Below the pieces are notes generated by a model. It worked only from the letters and a program-made list of their open reading frames with translations, searched no databases and was not told where the DNA came from. Both the position numbers and the translations under genes were made by a program. This document shows, one piece after another, positions 55,441 through 63,246 of a DNA stretch of 64,000 nt (the first letter of the stretch is position 1; each line of letters begins with the position of its first letter). This DNA comes from Knoellia sinensis KCTC 19936. Lineage in GTDB: Bacteria > Actinomycetota > Actinomycetes > Actinomycetales > Dermatophilaceae. The stretch spans positions 124,001-188,000 of the forward strand of contig NZ_AVPJ01000004.1 of NCBI RefSeq assembly GCF_000768705.1. The letters run 5' to 3'.

Positions 55441-57278
55441 CGGAGCCGCAGCGCGAGCTGGAGTTCGAGCGCCCGCTCCGGTGACTGCCAGCCGTCGCCG
55501 ACGAGGCGCGTGATCCGCTCAAGTCGCTGTGCCACGGTATTGGCGTGGACGTGGAGCCGGGTCGCCGCGTGACGCGGACTCGCTCCGGCGAGGAAGTAGG
55601 CCTCCAGGGTGCCGACCAGGTCCGTTCCGCGGGCCTCGTCGTAGTCGAGAAGTGGTCCGAGGAACGAGCCCACGTATGCCGTGACCTCCGGTCGGGTGCC
55701 CACGATGAGTCCCGCGAATCCCAGGTCCGCTGCGGATGCGCCGTCGCCGTGGCGGCCCAGCGCGACGAGCGCCTCTGCGGTGCGAAGGGCTTCGGTGTGG
55801 GCGGCGGACAGGTTGGCGACGTAGCCGCTCTCGCTCTCGCGCACAGGTCCGGCTGCACCCACGGTCACCGACTGTGTGCGCGCCAAACGTTGTGCCAGAT
55901 CCGTTGCGGCGGAACCGGGGTCCGAGGAGGGGACCAGGGCGGCCACGTGGCCGTCCACCACGCCGACGAGACTGCGCCCGCCGAGTGCGGCGTTGACCGC
56001 GAGAACGAGTGAGCGCAGGGATTGGCCATCGCCCGCGCGGGCGACCAGGAGGCAGGATGGCTCACGCAGATCGACGCCGAGCGACCGTGCAGCCGGGCCG
56101 AGGGCGCTGAGGTCCGCATGCCCGCTGACGAGTCCAGCGATGAGGTCGGTGCGCTGCTGCTGTCGGGCCTCGGCGCGGTTGCGCTCGCCGAGGAGGACGA
56201 GCGCGGTGACGACGGCTGCTCGCTCCACCGTGCGTTCGTCGGATTCGTCCATGGTGGACACGTCTCCGACGGCAAGGAAACCCAATGGGTCTGCCGTCGC
56301 GGCGATGCCGATCGTCCACACGTCGTCCAACCTGGTGACGTGCCCGCCCCTTGTCCTCTCGACGACCCGGGCGCAGAGCGCGTGGAGCGCGTCGCCAGAG
56401 GGTGGCGTTGCTCCGGCAATGCTGCGGGGCGAGCCACTCTCGTCGAGAAGGATGGCCCACCCGCCGAGAAGGTGCGTGAGTGATTCGGTGAGGTCGTCCA
56501 CGCCACCTCCCTCGAGGACGATCTCGGCGAACCGGTCGTGGGCCGCCGCCGCACGCTCGATCCCGGCTGCGTAGCGCTGTACCCGTTCCGTCGCCTCCGA
56601 GAGCGCCGCAAGGGTGCGGGAGGACTCCTCGACAGCGCGCACCTGCACGATCGTCACTGCCGCCAGAGTCGCGAGGGACCCGAGGAGGGCGACCTCGTCG
56701 TGGGTGAACGGGCGCGGTGTGCGATTCGACGCGAAGAGGACGCCGACGAACTCGTCCTTGACGATGAGGGGAGTGCCGCAGATGGCGACCAGCCCCTCGT
56801 CCCCGACGGCCCCGTCGATGGAGTGCGTGTGCCGGAACCGCGCGTCCGCGAAGTAGTCCGCCGTCCAGTACGGCTTGCGAGCCTCGGCCACGAGACCGCC
56901 CAGTCCCGCGCCGAAGGCCAGCCGGACGACCTGGAACTGAGCAGAGACCGATCCAGCGGTGGCACGCATGTAGGTGTCGCCGTTCGCGTGGTCATACAGC
57001 GTCAGGTACGCGACGTCCGTGCCCATGAGTGCGCGGGCGCGACGGACGATGGCGTCGAGGACAACAGACGGGTCGTTCATCGCGGCGAGCTCGCCAGCAG
57101 TGTCGACGAGCGCGGCGAGCTGTTGCTCGCGACGACGCTGGACATCGAAGGCGCCACTGATGCGCATGGCGAGGTCGCGGGCATGGGGGTCGACGTCGAG
57201 CGCCGCCAACTCGGCTGCTGGGGACCCGGAGGCGAGCATCTCGAGCAGGCGAGTGCCCGCGTCCACGTCACTGTGCAT
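55422..57278 (-). CDS. GAF-domain PucR/CdaR-type transcriptional regulator
   Basis: Likely regulator of the divergent ABC importer / 3-hydroxybutyrate dehydrogenase operon, 618 residues. A GAF domain at about 60-210 (VLDAIVRRARALMGTDVAYLTLYD, GLVAICGTPLIVKDEFVGVLFASN in parts) can bind a small ligand. A middle region to about 400 resembles a second GAF-like or GGDEF-like fold of PucR proteins. The C-terminal PucR HTH is clear: LVGTLEAYFLAGASPRHAATRLHVHANTVAQRLERI, about 555-590, in two parts. TAGGAT lies 6 nt before its ATG, a leaderless layout. The start-to-start gap to the ABC operon is 163 nt and holds an inverted repeat suited as operator. Confidence 0.85.
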   Translation of the reverse strand: MHSDVDAGTRLLEMLASGSPAAELAALDVDPHARDLAMRISGAFDVQRRREQQLAALVDTAGELAAMNDPSVVLDAIVRRARALMGTDVAYLTLYDHANGDTYMRATAGSVSAQFQVVRLAFGAGLGGLVAEARKPYWTADYFADARFRHTHSIDGAVGDEGLVAICGTPLIVKDEFVGVLFASNRTPRPFTHDEVALLGSLATLAAVTIVQVRAVEESSRTLAALSEATERVQRYAAGIERAAAAHDRFAEIVLEGGGVDDLTESLTHLLGGWAILLDESGSPRSIAGATPPSGDALHALCARVVERTRGGHVTRLDDVWTIGIAATADPLGFLAVGDVSTMDESDERTVERAAVVTALVLLGERNRAEARQQQRTDLIAGLVSGHADLSALGPAARSLGVDLREPSCLLVARAGDGQSLRSLVLAVNAALGGRSLVGVVDGHVAALVPSSDPGSAATDLAQRLARTQSVTVGAAGPVRESESGYVANLSAAHTEALRTAEALVALGRHGDGASAADLGFAGLIVGTRPEVTAYVGSFLGPLLDYDEARGTDLVGTLEAYFLAGASPRHAATRLHVHANTVAQRLERITRLVGDGWQSPERALELQLALRLRHLVAS

Positions 57279-57342
57279 TTCACGATCCTAAGGGGTGGAG
57301 TCGACGCTCGCATGGGGCTTGGCGCCATGAGACGAGACAGAC

Positions 57343-57361
57343 CATGGTGTCCGAAACCATG
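57343..57361. promoter_or_regulatory. Inverted repeat between PucR-type regulator and ABC operon
   Basis: CATGGT-GTCCGAA-ACCATG, 6-bp arms with a 7-nt spacer. A second pair GTGTGGC / GCCACAC lies just downstream at 57361-57367 and 57392-57398. Both are between the divergent starts, a natural place for the PucR-type protein to act. A TACTGT at 57383-57388 could be the -10 of the ABC operon. Confidence 0.4.
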
Positions 57362-57441
57362 TGTGGCCCCGGCTGCCCGGCCTACTGTGATGCCACACCC
57401 GCCTGCAGACATCCTGCTGCGCGGAGCACGAGGAGGTGCTG

Positions 57442-58257
57442 GTGAGCGCGAGCCCCACGACGACGGAACCGTTGTCGCAGCCGCCGGAGTCCGGAACGGG
57501 CACGGCGATCCTGAGGACCGTCGACCTGACGAAGGACTTCCGGGGCTTCACCGCCGTGAACTCGGTGAACCTCGAGGTCGCGGACAACACGATCCACGCC
57601 CTGGTCGGCCCCAACGGCGCCGGCAAGACGACCTTGTTCAACCTGCTCACGGGATTCCTCCAGCCGACGTCGGGCCAGATCCTCCTGCGCGGTGACGACA
57701 TCGCAGGGAAGCAGCCTGAGCAGATCGCCCACATGGGCGTCGCCCGGTCGTTCCAGATCACGAGCCTCTTCGACGAGATGACCCTGGTTGAGCACCTCGA
57801 GTTGGCGCTCGCCTCACCCACGGGGCTCGGCTACAAGTTCTGGAGTTCGCGCAAGCGTCTCGGCGCCTTCCGCGAGCGCTCGATGGAACTGCTCTCCGAG
57901 GTCGGCCTCGCCGATCGGAGCGGACAGCGGGCCGGCTCTCTCGCCTACGGCCAGAAGCGGGCACTCGAGATCGCTCTGGCCCTGGCCAACAACCCCTCGC
58001 TGCTGCTCCTCGACGAGCCCACCGCGGGGATGGGGATCGAGGACGTCGATCGAACCATCGAGCTCGTCAAGAAGGTGTCGCCCGGTCGTGCCGTCGTGTT
58101 CGTCGACCACAACATGCACGTCGTGGGCTCGCTCGCTGACAGCGTCACCGTCCTCCAGTCGGGTGAAGTCCTCGCGGAGGGCACCTACGACCAGGTGAGG
58201 AACGACGAGCGAGTCATCACGGCATACCTCGGAGAGACCGGAGACACCCATGAGTGA
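57442..58257 (+). CDS. ABC transporter ATP-binding protein, LivG type
   Basis: Cytoplasmic ATPase of a branched-chain-amino-acid-type (HAAT) importer, 271 residues. Walker A GPNGAGKTT (about residue 61), LivG-type signature LAYGQKRALEIALAL (about 170), Walker B LLLLDEPTAGMG and the H-loop FVDHNMHVV. The N-terminal 20 residues are a variable Ser/Thr/Pro extension. GTG 57442 is chosen because AGGAGG ends 5 nt upstream; GTG 57436 lies inside that ribosome site. First gene of the operon; it overlaps livF by 8 nt. Confidence 0.93.
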   Translation: MSASPTTTEPLSQPPESGTGTAILRTVDLTKDFRGFTAVNSVNLEVADNTIHALVGPNGAGKTTLFNLLTGFLQPTSGQILLRGDDIAGKQPEQIAHMGVARSFQITSLFDEMTLVEHLELALASPTGLGYKFWSSRKRLGAFRERSMELLSEVGLADRSGQRAGSLAYGQKRALEIALALANNPSLLLLDEPTAGMGIEDVDRTIELVKKVSPGRAVVFVDHNMHVVGSLADSVTVLQSGEVLAEGTYDQVRNDERVITAYLGETGDTHE

Positions 58258-58957
58258 CGCGCTGCTCAAGGTCGAGGACCTCTCGGCCTTCTACGGAGAG
58301 GCGCAGGCGCTGCGCAACGTCTCGCTGGACGTGGCCGCGGGTGAGGTCGTCACCCTCGTCGGTCGCAACGGCGCCGGCAAGACCACCCTGCTGCGCTCGA
58401 TCATGGGCCTGCACAAGGGCACTCGCGGATCGGTCACCCTCGACGGAGTCAGCCTCGACGGCAAGTCCGCGGACAAGCGGGCTCGCCTCGGACTCGGGTG
58501 GGTTCCGGACGACCGCGGGATCTACGCGACGCTGTCCGTCGCCGAGAACCTCAGCCTCCCGCCCGTCGTCGACAAGGCTGCGGCCTGGAGCCTCGACAAG
58601 ATCTACGAACAGTTCCCGGTGCTGCACGAGCGCCGCGACTTCCCCGGCACCAAGCTCTCTGGTGGTGAGCAGCAGATGCTGGCGATGGCGCGTCCCCTGC
58701 GCGCCGGCTCGCGACTTCTGCTCCTCGACGAGCCGAGCGAGGGTCTGGCCCCTGTCATCGTGAACCAGATCGGCCAGATCATCCGCGACATCAAGGCCCA
58801 AGGTGTCGCCGTTCTGCTCGTCGAGCAGAACGTGAAGTTCGCCTCCACGGTCGCCGACCGCCACAACCTCCTCGCCCAGGGCGAGGTCGTCGAGAGCCTC
58901 GACAACGCCGAGTTCCAGTCCCGCACAGCGGAACTGCTCGAACACCTCGGCATGTGA
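58250..58957 (+). CDS. ABC transporter ATP-binding protein, LivF type
   Basis: Second ATPase of the importer, 235 residues. Walker A GRNGAGKTT (about residue 38), the LivF segment GLGWVPDDRGIYATLSVAENL, signature LSGGEQQMLAMARPL (about 137), Walker B LLLLDEPSEGLAPVIV and the H-loop region VLLVEQNVKFA, where Glu-Gln replaces the His as usual in LivF. It overlaps livG by 8 nt. A 151-nt gap separates it from the binding protein gene and shows repeated CACCGAAG-like units but no strong hairpin. Confidence 0.93.
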   Translation: MSDALLKVEDLSAFYGEAQALRNVSLDVAAGEVVTLVGRNGAGKTTLLRSIMGLHKGTRGSVTLDGVSLDGKSADKRARLGLGWVPDDRGIYATLSVAENLSLPPVVDKAAAWSLDKIYEQFPVLHERRDFPGTKLSGGEQQMLAMARPLRAGSRLLLLDEPSEGLAPVIVNQIGQIIRDIKAQGVAVLLVEQNVKFASTVADRHNLLAQGEVVESLDNAEFQSRTAELLEHLGM

Positions 58958-59108
58958 CCACATCCCTGGCCACTCCCTGCAGCACCCATCCCTGAATAGC
59001 AGCACCGAAGTACCGCACCGAAGCATCACCACGAAATACCCAGCACCACCAGAACTGCACTCCCAACGCAGACCGCCGGGCACGGCATACACACCCCAGG
59101 AGGGGAAC

Positions 59109-60362
59109 ATGCGACACACCAGAATGATCAGCCTCGCGGCCATGGTCGCCAGCTCCGGCCTCGTCCTCACGGCCTGCGGCAGCGCCGGCGGTGGCCCCGC
59201 GTCCGGTGGCGACAGCAAGCTCAGTGACGACAAGGTCGTCCTCGGTCTGCTCAACGACCAGTCCGGCGTCTACAAGGACCTGTCGGGCCCGAACTCGAAG
59301 GTCGCCATCGAGATGGCGATCGCCGACTACAAGGCGAAGTACGGCGACGACGCGGTCGCGAAGAACATCGAGATCGTCATGGCCGACCACCAGAACAAGC
59401 CTGACATCGCCAACACCAAGGCGCAGGAGATGTACGACCGCGACAAGGCCGACATCATCCTCGACGTGCCGACCTCGTCGGCCGCTCTCGCCGTGGCCAC
59501 GCAGGCCAAGGCGAAGAAGAAGCTCCACATCAACGTGGGTGCTGCGACGACGGCCCTGACCGGCAAGTCCTGCAACAAGTACACCTTCCACTGGGCGTAC
59601 GACACCTACATGCTCGCCAACGGCACCGGCACCGTCCTTGTCGGCGAGGGCGGCAAGAACTGGTCGATCGTCTACCCCGACTACGCCTTCGGTCAGGACA
59701 TGACCAAGTCGTTCACCGCGGCGGTCGAGAAGGGTGGCGGCACGGTCCAGCAGTCGATCGCGACGCCGTTCCCGAACGACAACTTCGCCACCTTCATCAC
59801 CAAGGCCGAGTCGAGCAAGCCCGACGTCATCGGCATCATGGCCGCCGGTGGTGACCTGGTGAACTTCGTCAAGCAGTACAACCAGGCCGGACTCCAGGGC
59901 AAGACCACCCTCGCGGTCGGCCTCATGTTCATCACCGACATCCACACGCTCGGTGTCGAGCAGTTCGCAGGCACGACGTTCACCGACGCGTGGTACTGGA
60001 ACATGGACGCCGAGAGCAAGGCCTGGGCCGACAAGTTCAAGGAGAAGACGAACACCCGTCCGTCCTTCGCCCACGCCGGCAACTACTCCGCGGCCCTGCA
60101 GTACCTCGAGGCCATCCAGGAGGCCGGCACTGACGGCTCCGACGACGTCGTCGCCAAGCTCGAGGGCAAGAAGGTCAACGACGTCTTCCTCCGCAACGGC
60201 GAGATCCGCGCCGGGGACCACCGCGTGCTCCACGACGCCTACCTCGTCAAGGTGAAGGACAAGGCCAACGTCAAGGAGGAGTGGGACTACGAGGAGATCA
60301 TCAAGACGATCCCCGCAGCCGAGGCCTTCAACCCGACCGTTTCGGCCGACTGCAAGATGTGA
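59109..60362 (+). CDS. Periplasmic-binding lipoprotein of HAAT-type ABC importer
   Basis: Substrate-binding protein, LivJ/LivK-like (type I periplasmic fold), 417 residues. Lipoprotein signal with the cysteine in SSGLVLTACGSAGGG (about residue 23). The mature part opens VVLGLLNDQSGVYKDLSGPNSKVAIEMAIADY (given as two overlapping motifs: GLLNDQSGVYKDLSG; VAIEMAIADY), then VPTSSAALAVATQAK, WSIVYPDYAFGQDMTKSF and FAHAGNYSAALQYLEAI. Family members bind branched-chain amino acids, amides, urea or aromatic and short-chain acids. The coupling of this operon to 3-hydroxybutyrate dehydrogenase suggests a hydroxy- or keto-acid. Two hairpins follow the stop before the permeases. Confidence 0.92.
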   Translation: MRHTRMISLAAMVASSGLVLTACGSAGGGPASGGDSKLSDDKVVLGLLNDQSGVYKDLSGPNSKVAIEMAIADYKAKYGDDAVAKNIEIVMADHQNKPDIANTKAQEMYDRDKADIILDVPTSSAALAVATQAKAKKKLHINVGAATTALTGKSCNKYTFHWAYDTYMLANGTGTVLVGEGGKNWSIVYPDYAFGQDMTKSFTAAVEKGGGTVQQSIATPFPNDNFATFITKAESSKPDVIGIMAAGGDLVNFVKQYNQAGLQGKTTLAVGLMFITDIHTLGVEQFAGTTFTDAWYWNMDAESKAWADKFKEKTNTRPSFAHAGNYSAALQYLEAIQEAGTDGSDDVVAKLEGKKVNDVFLRNGEIRAGDHRVLHDAYLVKVKDKANVKEEWDYEEIIKTIPAAEAFNPTVSADCKM

Positions 60363-60367
60363 CACCC

Positions 60368-60440
60368 CGCGCCGACGGTTCGTCGTCGGCGCGAACTCGC
60401 CCTGGCCAGCGTGCCGCCCGTTCAATCGGGCGGGCGGCAC
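60368..60440 (+). terminator. Two tandem hairpins between binding protein and permease genes
   Basis: Hairpin 1: perfect 10-bp arms CGCGCCGACG (60368-60377) and CGTCGGCGCG (60384-60393), loop GTTCGT, 5 nt after the stop. Hairpin 2: perfect 10-bp arms GTGCCGCCCG (60411-60420) and CGGGCGGCAC (60431-60440). They probably cause partial termination or protect the upstream mRNA, giving more binding protein than permease. Confidence 0.65.
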
Positions 60441-60531
60441 GCGGCCGGTGGCGAGGCCCAAACCTGCGCGGACGGCATACGTCCGGACCGCGCTGTGAAC
60501 GAACCACTACCGAACGAGAGAGGGAACACCG

Positions 60532-61401
60532 GTGACCGAGTTCCTGCAATACACCCTGCAAGGCCTTGCGGCCGGGGGGTTCTATGCGCTCGCAGCGCTC
60601 GGGCTGGCGGTGATCTTCGGCGTGCTCGGCGTGGTCAACTTCAGCCACGGTGCGTGCTACATGCTCGGCGCAATGGTCGCGGCACTCCTGTTGCAGCACT
60701 TCGACCTGGGCTTCTGGCCGGCGCTTGTGATCGTCCCCGTGATCATGTTCTTCTTCGGGGTCCTCGTCGAGCGGCTGCTCGTCCAGTGGCTGCTCAGACT
60801 TGATCCGCTCTACAACTTCCTGCTGACCTTCGGTCTCACGCTCCTGACGGTGGACGTCATGAAGCGCCAGTTCGGCGTCTCGTCCCTGAAGTACCAGGTG
60901 CCGGCTGGCCTTGAGGGTCGCTTCACGATCGGCTCTGTCGATCTTTCGGTCTACCAGCTGTTCGCGGCGGCCTTCGCGGTTGTCATCTGCCTAGCCGTGT
61001 GGATGATCCTCACCAAGACCCGGGTCGGCATGATCGTTCGCGCCGCGACCGAGGATGCAGAGCGCTCTCGTGCCCTGGGGATCAACGTCGCTCGCTGGGT
61101 GACGCCTGTCTTCGGCTTCGGCATCGCCCTCGCCGGACTGGCCGGGGTGCTCGCAGCTCCCTACCGTGCGATCAACGCCGACATGGGCAGCAACTTCATC
61201 ATCATCCTGTTCGCGATCGTGGTCATCGGAGGACTCGGGTCCATCCTCGGCGCCGTCGTCGCCGGGTTCCTCGTGGGTCTTGTCGAGGCCTATGGGCAGG
61301 GCTACTACGGGCAGCTGTCCCAGGTCCTCATCTTCGTCCTCATGGCCGCGGTCGTCCTCATCCGTCCGGCCGGACTCTTCGGAAGGGAGGAGGTCGCATG
61401 A
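60532..61401 (+). CDS. ABC transporter permease, LivH type
   Basis: Inner-membrane permease, 289 residues, with about eight hydrophobic segments. Starts FLQYTLQGLAAGGFYALAALGLAVIFGVLGVVNFSHG (the LivH N-terminus, including the conserved VNFSHG turn, about 20-40, given for position only). The EAA-like loop is ATEDAERSRALGINV (about 175), and GGLGSILGAVVAGFLVGLVEA is the conserved late helix. GTG 60532 follows GAGAGAGGGAAC. It overlaps livM by 4 nt. Confidence 0.93.
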   Translation: MTEFLQYTLQGLAAGGFYALAALGLAVIFGVLGVVNFSHGACYMLGAMVAALLLQHFDLGFWPALVIVPVIMFFFGVLVERLLVQWLLRLDPLYNFLLTFGLTLLTVDVMKRQFGVSSLKYQVPAGLEGRFTIGSVDLSVYQLFAAAFAVVICLAVWMILTKTRVGMIVRAATEDAERSRALGINVARWVTPVFGFGIALAGLAGVLAAPYRAINADMGSNFIIILFAIVVIGGLGSILGAVVAGFLVGLVEAYGQGYYGQLSQVLIFVLMAAVVLIRPAGLFGREEVA

Positions 61402-62429
61402 GCGCCCAACTCACCGACACGGTTCGCGTCGAGACCGCAGCCTCGGCTGCTCCCGAGCGTCGTCTGAACCCGTTCGTCCGCGCAGCGCTCCTTGTCGTCG
61501 CGCTGCTCGTCGTCCTCGCGCTGCCGTGGTACATCTACCCGCCGGTGGCCATGGACATCCTCGCCTGGGGCCTGTTCGCCATCTCGGTCGACCTGCTCCT
61601 CGGCTTCACCGGTCTGCTCAGCTTCGGCCACGCTGCCTTCTGGGGTATGTCGGCCTACACCACGGGATACATCGCAACCCAGGTCGGGGTGCCGTTCCCG
61701 GTGGCCATCCTCGGTGGCACCCTCGCCGCGATGCTCATCGCCATCCCGACGGGCTACCTCGCGGTGCGCCGCACGGGGATCTACTTCGCGATGGTGACCC
61801 TTGCCTTCGCGCAGATGCTGTACTTCATCGCCAACCAGGCCAGCGACATCACCGGTGGCGAGAACGGGCTCCAGGGCATCCCGAAGACGTTCTTCGGTAT
61901 CGAGCTCGTCGAGACGGACTCGTTCTACTTCTACTACGCGGCCCTGCCGATCATCCTGCTCGGTGCCTTCATCGCCTGGCGCACGGTGTCCTCCCCGTTC
62001 GGCCGAGTCCTGCTCGCCATCCGCGACAACCCGGCTCGGGCCCGTGCTCTGGGCTACGACGTCGAGCGCTACAAGATCATGGTGTTCGTCATCTCGGCAG
62101 GCATCGCAGGCCTCGCCGGCGGCGTCTTCTCCGTGAGCCACGGGTTCGCCTCACTCCAGGAACTCGTCTGGACGACGTCCGGCAAGGTCGTGCTCATGAC
62201 CGTCCTCGGCGGCATCGGCACCCTCTGGGGTGGCCCGCTCGGCGCCGCAGTCGTCGTGCTCCTCGAGGACCAGCTTGCGTCCTCCGGCTTCAACGGCATC
62301 GGCATCATCACCGGCGCGATCTTCATCATCATCGTCCTGCTGTTCCGCAAGGGCATCTGGGGAACGGCCGCCGACTTCATCGAGCGGATCCGGAGTGGCA
62401 TGGCATCGAGGGGGCGCGGCGATGCTTGA
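61398..62429 (+). CDS. ABC transporter permease, LivM type
   Basis: Second permease, 343 residues, about nine hydrophobic segments. A cytoplasmic Thr/Ala/Glu-rich N-terminus is followed by LLLGFTGLLSFGHAAFWGMSAY (about 68-85, given in part), GIYFAMVTLAFAQML, GGENGLQGIP, and the ATPase-contact loop AIRDNPARARALGYDV (about 215). GGIGTLWGGPLGAAVVVLLED is the late LivM helix. ATG 61398 overlaps livH by 4 nt, and the 3' end overlaps the dehydrogenase gene by 8 nt, so transporter and enzyme are translated from one message. Confidence 0.93.
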   Translation: MSAQLTDTVRVETAASAAPERRLNPFVRAALLVVALLVVLALPWYIYPPVAMDILAWGLFAISVDLLLGFTGLLSFGHAAFWGMSAYTTGYIATQVGVPFPVAILGGTLAAMLIAIPTGYLAVRRTGIYFAMVTLAFAQMLYFIANQASDITGGENGLQGIPKTFFGIELVETDSFYFYYAALPIILLGAFIAWRTVSSPFGRVLLAIRDNPARARALGYDVERYKIMVFVISAGIAGLAGGVFSVSHGFASLQELVWTTSGKVVLMTVLGGIGTLWGGPLGAAVVVLLEDQLASSGFNGIGIITGAIFIIIVLLFRKGIWGTAADFIERIRSGMASRGRGDA

Positions 62430-63171
62430 CGGGCGGACCGCGCTCGTCACCGGTGCGGGCAGCGGGATCGGTGCGGCGGTGGTCGAACGTCTGGCCGCCG
62501 AGGGAGCGCACGTGCACGCAGTCGACATCGACAAGGGCGCGCTCGACGAGCTGGTCTCACGGGTCGGGGGCGAGAAGGTCACGCCCTGGGTCGTCGACCT
62601 CTCGGACCTCAATGCGCACGACGCGCTGCCCACGGACGTGGACGTCCTCGTGAACAACGCGGGCATCCAGCACGTCGCTCCGGTCCACGAGTTCCCGGTC
62701 GAGGAGTTCGAACGGATCCACCGGATCATGCTGCTCTCGCCGTTCCGGCTCGTGCGTGCGTGCCTTCCCCACATGTATGCCGGTGGGTGGGGTCGCGTGG
62801 TCAACATCTCGTCGGTGCACGGACTGCGAGCCAGCGGGTTCAAGTCGGCCTATGTGGCTGCCAAGCATGGACTCGAGGGGCTGAGCAAGGTGGTCGCCCT
62901 CGAGGCCGGAGACAAGGGCGTCACGAGCAACTGCGTCAACCCGGCCTACGTCCGGACTCCCTTGGTGGAGAAGCAGGTGGCCGACCAGGCGAGGACGCAC
63001 GGCATCGCCGAGTCGGAGGTCCTCGAGAAGGTCATGCTGACGCCGGTGGCCGTCAAGCGGCTCATCGAGCCTCCCGAGGTCGCGGACCTGGTGGCGTTCC
63101 TCTGCGGTCCGTCGTCGAACTCGATCTCCGGATCGTCGTTCACCATGGACGGCGGCTGGACCGCCCACTGA
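62422..63171 (+). CDS. 3-hydroxybutyrate dehydrogenase (SDR family)
   Basis: NAD-dependent oxidation of (R)-3-hydroxybutyrate to acetoacetate, 249 residues. Cofactor site TGAGSGIG (about 10-17), acidic VDIDK selecting NAD, NNAGIQHVAPVHEFP (hallmark of 3-hydroxybutyrate dehydrogenases), catalytic Ser in NISSVHG and YVAAK (Tyr about 151, Lys 155), then NPAYVRTPLVEKQVADQA and the C-terminal GGWTAH. The gene overlaps the LivM-type permease by 8 nt, which ties the importer to this substrate class. It would feed acetoacetate into CoA transfer or ligation encoded elsewhere. A very strong hairpin follows. Confidence 0.94.
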   Translation: MLDGRTALVTGAGSGIGAAVVERLAAEGAHVHAVDIDKGALDELVSRVGGEKVTPWVVDLSDLNAHDALPTDVDVLVNNAGIQHVAPVHEFPVEEFERIHRIMLLSPFRLVRACLPHMYAGGWGRVVNISSVHGLRASGFKSAYVAAKHGLEGLSKVVALEAGDKGVTSNCVNPAYVRTPLVEKQVADQARTHGIAESEVLEKVMLTPVAVKRLIEPPEVADLVAFLCGPSSNSISGSSFTMDGGWTAH

Positions 63172-63174
63172 AAG

Positions 63175-63241
63175 GCAGTCGAGAGTAGAAGAAGTCCCGC
63201 CTCAGCCATGCTGAGGCGGGACTTCTTCTACTCTCGACTGC
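63175..63241. terminator. Long perfect bidirectional terminator
   Basis: Perfect 31-bp stem (63175-63205 with 63211-63241) and a 5-nt loop CCATG, filling the 75-nt gap between the converging dehydrogenase and methyltransferase genes. The stem is relatively A/T-rich in its lower half (GAGAGTAGAAGAAG), so its top strand gives pyrimidine-rich tails in both directions. Confidence 0.9.
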
Positions 63242-63246
63242 TTGTG

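Noticed and set aside
58958-59108. CACCGAAG-like repeated units in the gap before the ABC binding-protein gene
   Set aside because: The repeats are short and imperfect, with no hairpin or spacing regularity; too weak to call a site.
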